Below, one piece after another: positions 25,306 through 34,477 of a stretch of 64,000 nt of DNA. Origin of the DNA: Roseiarcus sp963813555 (lineage in GTDB: Bacteria > Pseudomonadota > Alphaproteobacteria > Rhizobiales > Beijerinckiaceae); assembly GCA_963813555.1 (NCBI GenBank), contig CAWEZX010000002.1, positions 496,001 to 560,000 on the forward strand. The letters run 5' to 3'. The translations under genes were made by a program, and so were the position numbers. Each line of letters starts with the position of its first letter. Position 1 is the first letter of the stretch. The notes beneath the pieces are model-generated. The model was not told where the DNA came from and made no database searches. It was given only the letters and a program-made list of their open reading frames with translations.

Positions 25306-27630
25306 TTAAGCCTTGCTGGTCAACTGCGCTCCGAGCGGCAGGGAGCGGATGCGTTTGCCGCTCGCCGCAAAGATCGCGTTCATGAGCGCAGGCGCGACTG
25401 GAGGCACGCCTGGTTCACCCACGCCGCCCATGTGCATGTCGTAGCCGTGCGGCACGATATAGACATGGGTCTCACGCGGCGCGTCGCTGATGCGCAACAC
25501 AAAGTAGTCGTCAAGATTGCTCTGTTGGACCCTGCCGTCCTTGAACGAGATTTCATTCAGCAGGCCAACCCCGAGCCCCATGACGACCGCTCCTTCGAAT
25601 TGAGAGCGAACACGATCGGGGTTCACGATCGGGCCGCAATCAACGGCGATGTCGACCCGCGGCACCGTGACGTTGCCCTTCGCGTCGACCGCAGCCTCGA
25701 TCACCGCGGCCACATAGCTCACAAAGCTGCGGTGGACGGCGAGGCCAAGGCCATGACCCTTCGGAACTTGCCGCGTGCCCCAACCCGCTTTCTCGGTCAC
25801 CAGTTCGACAACGTTGCGCAGCCGGCCGGTGTCGATCGGGTAGACCTCCGGATTCTCACCGTAGTCCCAGAAGTTCTTCACCTTCTGCGGCACGTCGAGG
25901 ATACGGGCGGGTCCGATCAGATCGAGCAGGAACGCCTTCTGATCCTTGCCCGCCGCAGACGCGAGTTCGGCGACGAAGGATTGAATTGCGAACCCGTGCG
26001 GCACGTTCGAAACGGAACGCCACCAGCCAACCTTGGTGTGCGCTTCGGCCTCGCCATTCTCGATGCTGACGTTCTTGACGTCGAAGGGCATGTCGACGAG
26101 GCCCATTCCCTGCTCGAGCGGCGCTTCATGCTTGGGATCGGCCACGAAGAGCGCGAAGATCGTCGGCGCCACGCTGTTATGCCGCCATGCGACGACCTTG
26201 CCATCCTTGTCCAGTCCCGCCTCGAGGCGTTCGACCGACACCGTATGATAGAAGTCGTTGCGGATGTCGTCCTCGCGAGTCCACACGACCTTGACCGGCG
26301 CTCCGCCAACCGCCTTTGAGCACAGAGCCGCTTCGACTGCGAAGTCCGGCTTCGACTTGCGGCCGAAACCTCCGCCCAAAAGGGTCACGTTGACGGTAAC
26401 GTTTTCGGGCGGAAGCGCCAGATATGCGGCGACCATATCATGCGCGGCCTGCGGGCTTTGCACGCTGGTCCAGACTTCGGCCTTGCCGTCGACGATCCGG
26501 CAGGTCGCGGACGGCGGCTCCATCGTCGCATGCGCATTGTGCGGGATGTAATACTCGGCCTCGACCTTCTTGGCCGCGCTCGCGTAAGCCGCGGCGAAGT
26601 CGCCGTCGCTGCGCAGGACCTGGCCGGGCTGTCTCGCGGTCGCCTCCATCGCCGCGCGGTAGGTCTGCGAATCATAAGTTCCGTGCGGGCCGTCATCCCA
26701 CGTAATCTTCAGCGCCTTGCGGCCCTGGATCGCCGCCCAGGTGTTGTCGGCGATAATTGCGATTCCGCCTGACGGTTGGAATTTCATGGGGTAGGACGGC
26801 GCGGGGATCTCAACGACCTGGACAACGCCGGGCACCTTTTTGGCGTCCGTCGCGTCGTAGGACGCGACCTTGCCCCCCATCACCGCCGGCCGCGCGACGA
26901 CCGCGTACTTCTGCCCGGGCAAGCGGATATCCTGGCCATAGGTGGCGCGGCCGGTCGTGATGTTGAAGCCGTCGACGATATTGGTCCCTTCCTTGCCGAT
27001 GTAGCGGAACTGCGAAGGGTCCTTGAGCTTCAAGGTGGCGGTCGCGGGCACGTCCAATTTAGCGGCGTCGGCGGCGATGTCGCCGTAGCCGAGCTTCTTG
27101 CCGGTCGACTTCTGAATGACCTCGTGGTTCTTCGCCTCGACATCGGAAACGTCGACGCCCCACCGCTTGGCCGCGGCCTCTTCCAGCATCATGCGCGCTG
27201 CCGCGCCGACTTGCCGCATCGGCACGAAGCCGTGACGCGTCGAACGCGAGCCGTCGGTGTCCTGGTTGCCGTAACGAACCTCGTCGCCTACCGCCTGAGC
27301 GACTTTCACCCGAGCCCAGTCGGCGTCGAGCTCGTCGGCGACGATCAGCGGCATGCCCGTCCGCACGCCCGTGCCCATGTCGGAGCGATTGCAGACGATG
27401 GTGACGGTTCCGTCCGGCGCAATCGACACGAACACCTTAGGATTGTTCACCGAGCCGTGCGGCATGCCGTCGGCGCCCCATTTGGGGGCATCGGCCGCCA
27501 GCGCCGGACGAGACGGCATTACGTGCACGGCGAGCACAAGGCCTGTCGTTGAAAGGATGCCCTTTAGGACGCCACGCCGACTGACGTTCTCGATGCCCGT
27601 TGGCGGAAGTTCGCGAATGTGCTTGGTCAT
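25306..27630 (-). CDS. iorB: Molybdopterin hydroxylase large subunit, IorB-like (periplasmic)
   Basis: 774 aa catalytic subunit of the xanthine-oxidase family, isoquinoline 1-oxidoreductase type, binding molybdopterin cytosine dinucleotide. The start at 27630 (MTKHIRELPPTG) puts a twin-arginine signal at residues about 17-45 (SRRGVLKGILSTTGLVLAV), so export by Tat as a folded complex with the FeS subunit is expected. Moco-binding landmarks are LLGGGFGRKSKPDFAVEAAL and GVGEPGVPPVAPALMNAIF with the catalytic glutamate. Substrates of this subfamily are N-heterocycles or aldehydes; the exact one is unknown. The FeS subunit gene lies two bases upstream. Confidence 0.9.
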   Translation of the reverse strand: MTKHIRELPPTGIENVSRRGVLKGILSTTGLVLAVHVMPSRPALAADAPKWGADGMPHGSVNNPKVFVSIAPDGTVTIVCNRSDMGTGVRTGMPLIVADELDADWARVKVAQAVGDEVRYGNQDTDGSRSTRHGFVPMRQVGAAARMMLEEAAAKRWGVDVSDVEAKNHEVIQKSTGKKLGYGDIAADAAKLDVPATATLKLKDPSQFRYIGKEGTNIVDGFNITTGRATYGQDIRLPGQKYAVVARPAVMGGKVASYDATDAKKVPGVVQVVEIPAPSYPMKFQPSGGIAIIADNTWAAIQGRKALKITWDDGPHGTYDSQTYRAAMEATARQPGQVLRSDGDFAAAYASAAKKVEAEYYIPHNAHATMEPPSATCRIVDGKAEVWTSVQSPQAAHDMVAAYLALPPENVTVNVTLLGGGFGRKSKPDFAVEAALCSKAVGGAPVKVVWTREDDIRNDFYHTVSVERLEAGLDKDGKVVAWRHNSVAPTIFALFVADPKHEAPLEQGMGLVDMPFDVKNVSIENGEAEAHTKVGWWRSVSNVPHGFAIQSFVAELASAAGKDQKAFLLDLIGPARILDVPQKVKNFWDYGENPEVYPIDTGRLRNVVELVTEKAGWGTRQVPKGHGLGLAVHRSFVSYVAAVIEAAVDAKGNVTVPRVDIAVDCGPIVNPDRVRSQFEGAVVMGLGVGLLNEISFKDGRVQQSNLDDYFVLRISDAPRETHVYIVPHGYDMHMGGVGEPGVPPVAPALMNAIFAASGKRIRSLPLGAQLTSKA

Positions 27631-27632
27631 GG

Positions 27633-28082
27633 TCAGGCTCCCGCAGCTTGCTTGATGGCGGCGCGAATGCGCTGATAGGTCCCACAACGGCAGATGTTGC
27701 CGTACATCGTGCTGTCGATGTCGGAGTCGGTCGGATGAGGCGACTGTTTCAGAAGCGCGACGGCCTGCATGATCTGGCCAGCCTGACAATAGCCGCACTG
27801 GGGCACATTGAGCGCCCGCCAAGCGGTTTGAACGGGGTGATTGCCTTCGGGGTCGAGACCTTCGATGGTGGTTATCGACTTGCCATTCGCGTCGCTCATC
27901 GCCGTGACGCAAGATCGGGTGGCGTCGCCGTCGAGATGGATCGTGCAGGCGCCGCATGCAGCAACGCCGCAGCCGAATTTCGTGCCAGTCAGTCCAAGAA
28001 CATCGCGGAGATACCAGAGCACAGGCATCGTCGGATCGCCGTCGAACGATTGCGCCTGGCCGTTCACGCGCACAGTGATCAT
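27633..28082 (-). CDS. iorA: [2Fe-2S] subunit, IorA-like
   Basis: 149 aa, electron-transfer partner of the molybdenum subunit. The plant-type ferredoxin cluster is at FGCGVAACGACTIHLDG (residues about 39-55). The second [2Fe-2S] domain has PQCGYCQAGQIMQAVALL and GNICRCGTYQRIR. Length and cysteine spacing are standard. It has no signal peptide of its own and probably rides with the Tat-targeted large subunit. First gene of the pair, with the promoter region at 28083-28380. Confidence 0.93.
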   Translation of the reverse strand: MITVRVNGQAQSFDGDPTMPVLWYLRDVLGLTGTKFGCGVAACGACTIHLDGDATRSCVTAMSDANGKSITTIEGLDPEGNHPVQTAWRALNVPQCGYCQAGQIMQAVALLKQSPHPTDSDIDSTMYGNICRCGTYQRIRAAIKQAAGA

Positions 28083-28376
28083 GCTTCCCTCCCTATCGAA
28101 AGCGGCCGCCCTAAAGTCGCGCCGCCCGCGTCACCAGCGCATATCGCTTTCCGGTAACGGCTGAGACAATACTACGCAACGATTGAGGAGGGGGCAATGG
28201 TAAACGCGACGTACTCCTCTGTATACATCGAACCTCAAACATCCAACAGACCATCGCGAAATATTCACGACGATATCACGCCTGAAGACGACGGGACTTG
28301 CGTTGGCTTGCTTCGCCGCGACGCCGTCGCTGTATTCAAGTCGCTGTATTCAAGAAGAAATCCCAACGGCAGCCCC
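28083..28376. other. Intergenic region with a 14-bp tandem repeat
   Basis: Upstream region of iorA and downstream region of larB. A weak ORF (28197-28424, 75 aa) has a purine-rich site before its ATG but no recognisable protein features, so I do not call it. It contains TCGCTGTATTCAAG twice in tandem (28327-28340 and 28341-28354). Confidence 0.5.
28327..28354. repeat. Perfect 14-bp direct tandem repeat (x2)
   Basis: TCGCTGTATTCAAG at 28327-28340 repeated at 28341-28354, in the non-coding gap after larB. Looks like replication slippage. Confidence 0.9.
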
Positions 28377-29063
28377 TCACCCAACGCGTTCTGCCGAGTC
28401 TTGCGATGCCGCCATGGCGCGTAATATCCGTAAGGCTGCGCACGCCGCGCCATAGCCGTTGTCGATATTGACGACCGATATTCCGGGCGCGCAACTGGCT
28501 AGCGCGGCGTGCAACGCTGGCGCGCCGCCTTTGGCCACGCCATAGCCAACAGACGTCGGCAACGCGATCACCGGGCTGGCGACCAGACCGCCGACGACGC
28601 TGACCAGGGCCGCGTCCATGCCCGCGGCCACGATGACAACCGGAGACGATCGGATCTCCTCGATCCTCTCGAGGAGACGCCAGAGGCCCGCGACGCCGAT
28701 ATCAGTATGTTCGCGACACGGTTGACCAGCGAACGCCAGAGTCCGCGCGGCCTCGCGGCCGACCGGCAGATCAGAGGTGCCGGCCATGACGATCGCCACC
28801 GGCGCCCTGACGAGCGTCGGATGAGGGTGGCCAAGAATGGCGGTGCGAGAGAGGGGATCGTATTCGAGTTGGGCGCCTTGCCGCGCGAACAAGGCTTCAT
28901 ACTTCGAGTCGTCAAGACGGGTGAGCAACATACGACCCGTCTTCGCCCGCGCGTCGTCCACGATCGCCGAAATCTGATCAACCGTCTTGCTCTCACAAAA
29001 GAGCGCCTCGTCAAGGCCTATTCTCGCTCCGCGCTCAAAATCGACTTTGAATTCCGACGTCAT
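28377..29063 (-). CDS. larB: Nickel-pincer cofactor biosynthesis protein LarB
   Basis: It carboxylates and hydrolyses nicotinic acid adenine dinucleotide to start synthesis of the nickel-pincer nucleotide (family knowledge). 228 aa. The C-terminal two thirds is an AIR-carboxylase (PurE)-like fold: VAIVMAGTSDLPVGREAART, VVIVAAGMDAALVSVVGGLV and PVIALPTSVGYGVAKGGAPA. The start overlaps the larE stop by four bases (ATGA). Third gene of larC-larE-larB, divergent from larA. Confidence 0.93.
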   Translation of the reverse strand: MTSEFKVDFERGARIGLDEALFCESKTVDQISAIVDDARAKTGRMLLTRLDDSKYEALFARQGAQLEYDPLSRTAILGHPHPTLVRAPVAIVMAGTSDLPVGREAARTLAFAGQPCREHTDIGVAGLWRLLERIEEIRSSPVVIVAAGMDAALVSVVGGLVASPVIALPTSVGYGVAKGGAPALHAALASCAPGISVVNIDNGYGAACAALRILRAMAASQDSAERVG

Positions 29064-29911
29064 GCGCGCGAATGCACGAAGGCGCTGCCATTGCGGTATG
29101 GCTCGAACGATAGATCGAGCCTGGGCGCAATTCCCACGAAGATACGCTCCGCCTGGGCGCGCACCTCAACTTCACGCTCCCCGGCAATCGCCGCGAGAGT
29201 CTCGGGATCAAGCTCGATCACAATTCCCTTCGCTCGCACCCGGCAACGGACAACTCCCGCCGGAAAATCCTTGGCGATGCTGCGCTCCACCGCATGGATC
29301 CCCTTCAGGACCTCCGGGCGGATCGCAATGCCGGTCTCAACCCGACTCGAAAGACACGGCGCGGCTGGCAGCTCAGATAGAGCGCCCAAGCCCAGCTCAC
29401 GAGCGAGCGAACGCACGGCCTTTTTGTCGATACTGGCCTCGAGATAAGGGTGGCGGACCGAGTGACGTTTCGCGGCTTCGAGTCCGGGCCGATATTCCCG
29501 AAGGTCATTGAGATTGGCGCCCGAAAGGATTTGTGCGCCGGTGTGGCGCGCGATGCAGCCATAAAGATTGGTCTTGCAGAAGAAGCAGCGATCGACCGGA
29601 TTGGCCAGATAGTTCTCGTCCGTGAACTCTCCCGCGTCCACAATTCGTAGCCGCCAACCTTGATTCGCCGTGAGCCGTTGGACGCGTTCGGTCGCCTCTT
29701 CCGGCACTGCGGGTGAAACGGCATGAAAAATCTCGACGCGAGAACCCGCGGCGCGATGGGCGAAGGTCGCCAGCGTAACGCTGTCGACGCCGCCGCTGAC
29801 GGCGACCGCCAGCGGTCCTCCTATGTTCGACAAAACGGCGGCCAATCGCACCTGGACGCTCCCGCTTGCTTGGCGTCCCTGCTCTTCAGCGATCTCACTC
29901 GGCTTCGTCAT
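29060..29911 (-). CDS. larE: Sulfur transferase LarE (possible [4Fe-4S] type)
   Basis: It thiolates the pyridine dicarboxylate intermediate of nickel-pincer cofactor synthesis. 283 aa. The PP-loop ATP-pyrophosphatase motif is LAVAVSGGVDSVTLATFAH. DRCFFCKTNLYG supplies a CxxC pair, and PAAPCLSSRVETG carries the third conserved cysteine. In the family, enzymes with only the last cysteine sacrifice it as sulfur donor, whereas enzymes with three cysteines can hold a [4Fe-4S] cluster; this one has the three-cysteine pattern. It overlaps larC by 17 bases and larB by four. Confidence 0.93.
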   Translation of the reverse strand: MTKPSEIAEEQGRQASGSVQVRLAAVLSNIGGPLAVAVSGGVDSVTLATFAHRAAGSRVEIFHAVSPAVPEEATERVQRLTANQGWRLRIVDAGEFTDENYLANPVDRCFFCKTNLYGCIARHTGAQILSGANLNDLREYRPGLEAAKRHSVRHPYLEASIDKKAVRSLARELGLGALSELPAAPCLSSRVETGIAIRPEVLKGIHAVERSIAKDFPAGVVRCRVRAKGIVIELDPETLAAIAGEREVEVRAQAERIFVGIAPRLDLSFEPYRNGSAFVHSRA

Positions 29912-31241
29912 CAGCGTCCTTCCGGTTTCGATCGCTTGGGTCCAGGGCCAGCGCTACCGCTTCGCGCCGCAGGCGCGCACGAATGAGATGGCCGCGATGG
30001 CTCGCCACGTCAGCGGCCTCCGCCTTCCCGCTTTCCAATCCCCCCGGTCGATCGACGATTTTGACCTGCAACTTTTCGCCCTCCATCTCGACCGTCTCTA
30101 GACGGCGGCGCAGGACCGCGCCTTCCGTCAGCTGGTATCTCAAACCGATGGTTGTGGTCTCCTCAAAGCAGGCGACGATCACATTTTCGAGTTCAAGAGG
30201 CGAGACCAGAACCTGAACGTGCGCCGCCATTCGGGCCTTTTTGCCGACGACGGAAGTCTGAGTCACATCGAAAACGCCCTGCAACGCACGGATATGGTCG
30301 AGTCCCGCCGCCAAGTCCTCCGGACATTGATCGTCGACCTCGAATGTGACGACCGCCAATTGCCGGCGACCGATAGGGCCTGCGGCTGCCGCACGGCCAG
30401 TCGCTGTCGCTTCGTCGAACGCCAACACTCGCAGACAATTGCTGACGCCCGGCAGAGTTCGCGCGCCAAATCCGACGCCGGTGCGCAACATCCGGCGAAT
30501 TCGCCGGTCCAAGCTCGCGTCTGCGTCGATGAGGTAGGCCGCGAGGGCGGCGCCGGTCGGCGTGACCCGCTCGCCTGGAACGCCATCGTCGATGACGGGC
30601 AGGCCTTGCATAAGGAGAGCTGCGGCCGGAGCGGGCGCGGGCAGAACGCCATGCGCGGTCTTGATACGCCCGGATCCGATTGGCAACGGCGCCGACGTCC
30701 AGCGATCGGCGTGGATCACTGAAATCAATTGTGCGGCCGCGACGATATCGACGATAGAATCAACTGCGCCCACCTCGTGAAATGTGATCGACTCCACCTC
30801 GACACCGTGCACTTTGGCTTCCGCCTCGGCCAGAAGCTCGAAAATCGCGATCGCATGCTTCTTCACATCGGCGTCGATGCTTGAGCGGTCGAGTTCGGCG
30901 CGAATCTCAACCCATGCCTTGTGGCCGCCGCGATTCTCGTGGACCCCGGCGTGGTCGTCGCGGCCGCTCCCCTGGTGGGTATGCGGGGGATGGCCGCGGC
31001 TATGGGTCCGTTGCCGATCTGCCCGCAACTCCAGCGGCGTCGAATCCGCCGCAACAAGAAATCGGCTTCCGGCGAAGGAATGATCGTGATGCGGCGCGAG
31101 TTGGCATTCGGCGGCGGCGCCGAGGTTGAGCGACGCGATCGTCGATTGCACATGCGGCCAGTGTTCGGGGAACGCGTCGAGAAGGGCCGCAACGAACATG
31201 TCGCCGGACAAGCCGCCGAGCGGATCGAGATGAATGTCCAA
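29895..31241 (-). CDS. larC: Nickel insertion protein LarC (single polypeptide)
   Basis: It inserts nickel into the pincer cofactor precursor in a CTP-dependent way (family knowledge). 448 aa. Start LDPLGGLSGDMFVAALLDAF is the family signature. A His-rich low-complexity stretch (HSRGHPPHTHQGSGRDDH, residues about 80-108) probably binds Ni2+. ESITFHEVGAVDSIVDIVAA and GERVTPTGAALAAYLI are conserved blocks. In Lactobacillus larC is split and read by programmed frameshifting; here it is one frame. First gene of the lar minus-strand operon. Confidence 0.94.
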   Translation of the reverse strand: MDIHLDPLGGLSGDMFVAALLDAFPEHWPHVQSTIASLNLGAAAECQLAPHHDHSFAGSRFLVAADSTPLELRADRQRTHSRGHPPHTHQGSGRDDHAGVHENRGGHKAWVEIRAELDRSSIDADVKKHAIAIFELLAEAEAKVHGVEVESITFHEVGAVDSIVDIVAAAQLISVIHADRWTSAPLPIGSGRIKTAHGVLPAPAPAAALLMQGLPVIDDGVPGERVTPTGAALAAYLIDADASLDRRIRRMLRTGVGFGARTLPGVSNCLRVLAFDEATATGRAAAAGPIGRRQLAVVTFEVDDQCPEDLAAGLDHIRALQGVFDVTQTSVVGKKARMAAHVQVLVSPLELENVIVACFEETTTIGLRYQLTEGAVLRRRLETVEMEGEKLQVKIVDRPGGLESGKAEAADVASHRGHLIRARLRREAVALALDPSDRNRKDADDEAE

Positions 31242-31588
31242 ATAGCTCTCCCAGATCGAAGCGGCGCGGCGATCTCAATCGGCTAACATAGCGCATTCAG
31301 ACTTCAGCACGCAGCGGAGACTAGGGTAGTCTCGGTCCGCGGAGGAGCGCTTTACGACTGTCATTCTCGCGGGTGAACGTTGCGTCAGCCGCTTTCTGGT
31401 AGGCTGCCGCTTCGTGCCGTAATTGACAATGGGCGTCGCATGTTCGATCAGCGTGTGGAGCGACGCTACCGTAACGCCCGCGGCGCATTCGAAAGGGAAC
31501 GCAAAAAGGGGCTTCACCACAGCGAACCTGTCGTTAAAACTGGAGCGAATACTCAAGCGATCCTCGCCGATGAAAACGAGAGCGTTAC
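31242..31588. promoter_or_regulatory. Divergent larC/larA control region
   Basis: 347 bases between divergent larC and larA, so promoters for both should be here. A TTGACA at about 31424 reads toward larA, but I see no well-placed -10 partner. No FNR-type box found. Confidence 0.45.
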
Positions 31589-32887
31589 ATGTCAGTCTCT
31601 GAACCGATCGCCCTTTTATACGGCCGCGGACAGCTTAAGTTGCGCATGCCCGCCCAAGCGGAAGTCACCCTGATCGCCAAGGGAAGGCTCCGGAAAATCG
31701 TCGATCCCAGAGCGGCGGTTCGACGCGCATTGTCAGAGCCGATCGACTCGCCGGCGCTCGCCGAACTCGCCCGCGGACGCAAGAGCGCCTGCATCCTGAT
31801 CTGCGACATCACCCGGCCCGTGCCCAACCATCTCTTCTTGCGGCCGATGATCGAAACCCTCGTAGTCTCAGGCATTGCGCTCGACCGTATCGTCATTCTG
31901 GTTGCGACCGGCCTGCATCGCCCGAATGTCGGCGAAGAGCTTGCTGAACTAATCGGCGACCCCTGGGTCATGGAGGGGGTTCGCATCGAGAACCATGATG
32001 CGCGGAACGACGCCGATCATGTCGATCTCGGCGTCACCGCGACGCGCGGCACGCCGATCAAGCTCGACCGCCGCTTCATCGAAGCGGATTTGCGTATCGC
32101 GACCGGCCTGGTCGAGCCGCATTTCATGGCCGGCTGGTCCGGCGGCCGCAAGGTTGTCGCGCCTGGCGTCGCCCACCACGAAACCATCCGCACCTTCCAT
32201 TCCGCGCGCTTCATGGAAGATCCTCTCGCCGTTCAGTGCAATCTGGTCGGCAATCCGCTTCACGAGGAGCAGCTCGAGATCGTCCGCGGGCTCGGCGCCG
32301 TGTACGGTCTCAACACAATTATCGACGACGATCGCGATCTGGCCTACGTCAACTTCGGCGAGATTGTCGCCAGCCATGCGGCCGCGGTCGAATTCGTCGA
32401 CGGCGCCATCCGCGTGCCGGCGCGACGCAAGTTCAAAACTGTGGTCACTTCCTCCGCGGGGTATCCGCTGGACAAGACCTACTATCAAACGATCAAGGGG
32501 ATGGTTACCCCGATGGATATTTTGGAGCCTGGCGGCGCGTTGATCGTCGCTTCGGCGTGTTCGGAAGGGTTCGGGTCGAAGGAATTTCGCGCCGCGCAGC
32601 GCCGCCTGATTGAACTGGGCCCCGACAAGTTCCTGGCGACCCTGACCGCCAAGTCGCTGGCGGACGTCGACGAATGGCAAACCGAAATGCAGCTCAAACC
32701 GATGCGCGTCGGTCGAATCGCGCTCTATACGTCCGGCTTGTCGGACGAGGAGCGTGCTTTGACTGGCGTCGAAATGATCGCTGATCTCGATGAGACGATT
32801 GCTCGCAGCATCGCCCGGTCCGGGGACCCTTGCGTCGCGGTGATCCCCGAAGGTCCCTATGTCGTTCCCTACTGCGACGCGGGGTGA
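31589..32887 (+). CDS. larA: LarA-family nickel-pincer racemase/epimerase
   Basis: 432 aa, cytosolic. LarA enzymes use a covalently bound nickel-pincer nucleotide to racemise lactate or related 2-hydroxy acids. Visible residues are VATGLHRPN (histidine near 108-112), VEPHFMAGWSGGRKVVAPGV with histidine and the cofactor-binding lysine (near 180-190), then AHHETIRTFHS. The length is as in characterised LarA. LarA homologs differ in substrate, so lactate is only the default guess. Divergent from larC-larE-larB, completing a self-sufficient nickel enzyme module near a [NiFe] hydrogenase cluster. Confidence 0.92.
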   Translation: MSVSEPIALLYGRGQLKLRMPAQAEVTLIAKGRLRKIVDPRAAVRRALSEPIDSPALAELARGRKSACILICDITRPVPNHLFLRPMIETLVVSGIALDRIVILVATGLHRPNVGEELAELIGDPWVMEGVRIENHDARNDADHVDLGVTATRGTPIKLDRRFIEADLRIATGLVEPHFMAGWSGGRKVVAPGVAHHETIRTFHSARFMEDPLAVQCNLVGNPLHEEQLEIVRGLGAVYGLNTIIDDDRDLAYVNFGEIVASHAAAVEFVDGAIRVPARRKFKTVVTSSAGYPLDKTYYQTIKGMVTPMDILEPGGALIVASACSEGFGSKEFRAAQRRLIELGPDKFLATLTAKSLADVDEWQTEMQLKPMRVGRIALYTSGLSDEERALTGVEMIADLDETIARSIARSGDPCVAVIPEGPYVVPYCDAG

Positions 32888-32992
32888 CCGCGCGACCTTC
32901 AACTGAGTGAACGGCTCGGTGAGGCGACATCCCGCTTGACAGGCGTCACCAGTCGGATCGAAGTTCACCATTAAACTATTGGGGAGGATCGC

Positions 32993-33394
32993 ATGTTGAC
33001 GCGACGAGGATTCGCCTCCTGTGCGCTATGCGCCGTCACGGGTTTCCTGGCGACCGGCGCCGAAGCGCAGAACGCGCCGGCCGGACTGAAGCGCACGATC
33101 ATCACACGCATGGACGGGCCAATGGACGGCTACGAGACCGTTAATGTGCGGGTCGATCTCGACGCGGGTGCGTTGGTCCCTCGTCACACCCATCCGGGGA
33201 TTGAATCGAGCTATGTCGTCGAAGGCGTGTTGGAACTGAGCGTCGACGGCCAAGGCACGCGGACCTTCAAGGTCGGGGACGGATTCCAGGTACCGACGCA
33301 GGTGCCGCATAGCGGGAAGAGCGGCGACAAGCCAACGACTCTTGCGGTCACCTACGTGGTCGAAAAGGGTAAGCCCCTCGCCTCGCCGGCCTGA
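32993..33394 (+). CDS. Exported cupin-domain protein
   Basis: 133 aa. A twin-arginine signal (LTRRGFASCALCAVTGFLAT) ends near AEAQ. The rest is a single cupin barrel with metal-ligand style residues LVPRHTHPGIESSYVVEGVL (HxH...E) and FQVPTQVPHSGKSGDKP (second-motif His). Such cupins often follow hydroxyacid or heterocycle genes, but the ligand is unknown. A GGGGAGGATC ribosome binding site precedes the ATG. Separate from larA by 105 bases; may or may not share its promoter. Confidence 0.85.
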   Translation: MLTRRGFASCALCAVTGFLATGAEAQNAPAGLKRTIITRMDGPMDGYETVNVRVDLDAGALVPRHTHPGIESSYVVEGVLELSVDGQGTRTFKVGDGFQVPTQVPHSGKSGDKPTTLAVTYVVEKGKPLASPA

Positions 33395-33506
33395 AGCCGG
33401 GCGAGCTTGAAAGCCAAGCCCATGAGCTTTCCTGCCGCCGAGTCGGCCGCGGCCACGAGTGGGCGACAGGCGCAAGATTCCATCCACCCGATGCGGGCAT
33501 CTCGTC

Positions 33507-33737
33507 ATGATCAGGATACCGTCTTTAGCAATCGCGCTCGTGCTGTCGTTGATTATTCCGGCGTTCGCACAAGAGAATAAGCCTTCGCAGGCGCCTTCAC
33601 GGACCGCCCAATCGAAAGAGGCGTGTCGGGCGAAGTGCGAAGCGCAGTACAATGAGAACAAAGAGTGCCAGGAAGGAGTTGCCCCGATGCACAGTGCTTG
33701 CGAATTATTCAATCAGTGCTTGAGCGGTTGCGACTGA
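33507..33737 (+). CDS. Small exported cysteine-rich protein (76 aa)
   Basis: The signal peptide is MIRIPSLAIALVLSLIIPAF followed by AQE. The mature part has six cysteines in a repetitive pattern: KEACRAKCEAQYNENKECQE, then HSACELFNQCLSGCD. Probably disulphide-bonded in the periplasm. The ATG at 33507 is preferred over upstream starts because it begins the signal peptide. No family recognised. Confidence 0.7.
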   Translation: MIRIPSLAIALVLSLIIPAFAQENKPSQAPSRTAQSKEACRAKCEAQYNENKECQEGVAPMHSACELFNQCLSGCD

Positions 33738-34293
33738 TCACGCTCTGTCGGGCGATAGAAGCCTCGCAGCTCCCGAAGGCGAGACGCCGAGGTCCGTCTT
33801 CGAGTGCCCCGCCCGAACAACTGCGCACACGAAGTGAGCCAGCGATTTCGCGCGCGCTGGCTCAGGGGTCTTGAATCGCGCTCTATACTGCGGCCCAACG
33901 CGCGAGTTCGTTATCGTCGGCCAGAAAAGGGGCAAGAGCGGCCTAAAGGCCGCGATGGAGCATGCGCCGAAACCGTTCGGGCTTGCAGGGATCCTCCAAA
34001 TTCCGCAAGTTCCAGTTGAGAAAGCAGCCCGCCACCGAATATCCGCCGGAACCAAGCGCAGGGCCCACGGGAGGAACTATGGTGTCCATTCGGCTCCTCG
34101 CGAAGCACTCACGTTTTGCCGACATGAGCGTTCACGCCCAAAGCCGAATGGACAACCTCCTGAAAGCTCACATGTATTCCCGAACGTCGGCCGATGCAGC
34201 GTCAAGGACCGCTCCCTCGCGACTGACGTCTTCAGCCGAAGACCGCTTCCTCGCGCTTACCGTCCGTTCGTGGGGCCGATCTTTAAGGCCCGC
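33738..34293. other. Gene-free stretch before IS pile
   Basis: About 555 bases with no supported gene. An inverted repeat GAGCCAGCG...CGCTGGCTC near 33836-33865 could be a weak terminator for the cysteine-rich protein gene (no T-run). Confidence 0.5.
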
Positions 34294-34432
34294 TAAGAGT
34301 TTGTCCGAGAACATCATGCGGGATTGGATAGTTTTCGCAGCATGAGGCGGATGGAGGCGAGGCGCAGGAAGGCGAGCGCCTTGTGATTGAGGCATTCCCA
34401 GTCCTTGACCAGTCTTCGGCAGGCATCGTCAA
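34294..34432 (-). pseudogene. IS5-family transposase, C-terminal remnant and right end
   Basis: Minus-strand reading gives RLVKDWECLNHKALAFLRLA then SIRLMLRKLSNPA and a stop, the typical C-terminus of IS5/IS427-group transposases. The end reads CTAAGAGTTTGTCCGAGAAC from the outside, the form of an IS5 terminal repeat. Only about 140 bases remain; an IS6 element adjoins. Confidence 0.75.
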
Positions 34433-34477
34433 CTTATTGAGCGAAGCTCGCAACGATGCTGAAATGGCGCGCCCGGG

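Noticed and set aside
28197..28424. 75-codon plus-strand ORF with a purine-rich site before its ATG
   Set aside because: No protein features, contains the 14-bp tandem repeat and runs into the larB 3' end; not enough support for a gene.
31275..31556. 93-codon minus-strand ORF in the larC/larA gap
   Set aside because: No signal peptide, domain or ribosome binding site; the region is better explained as a divergent promoter region.
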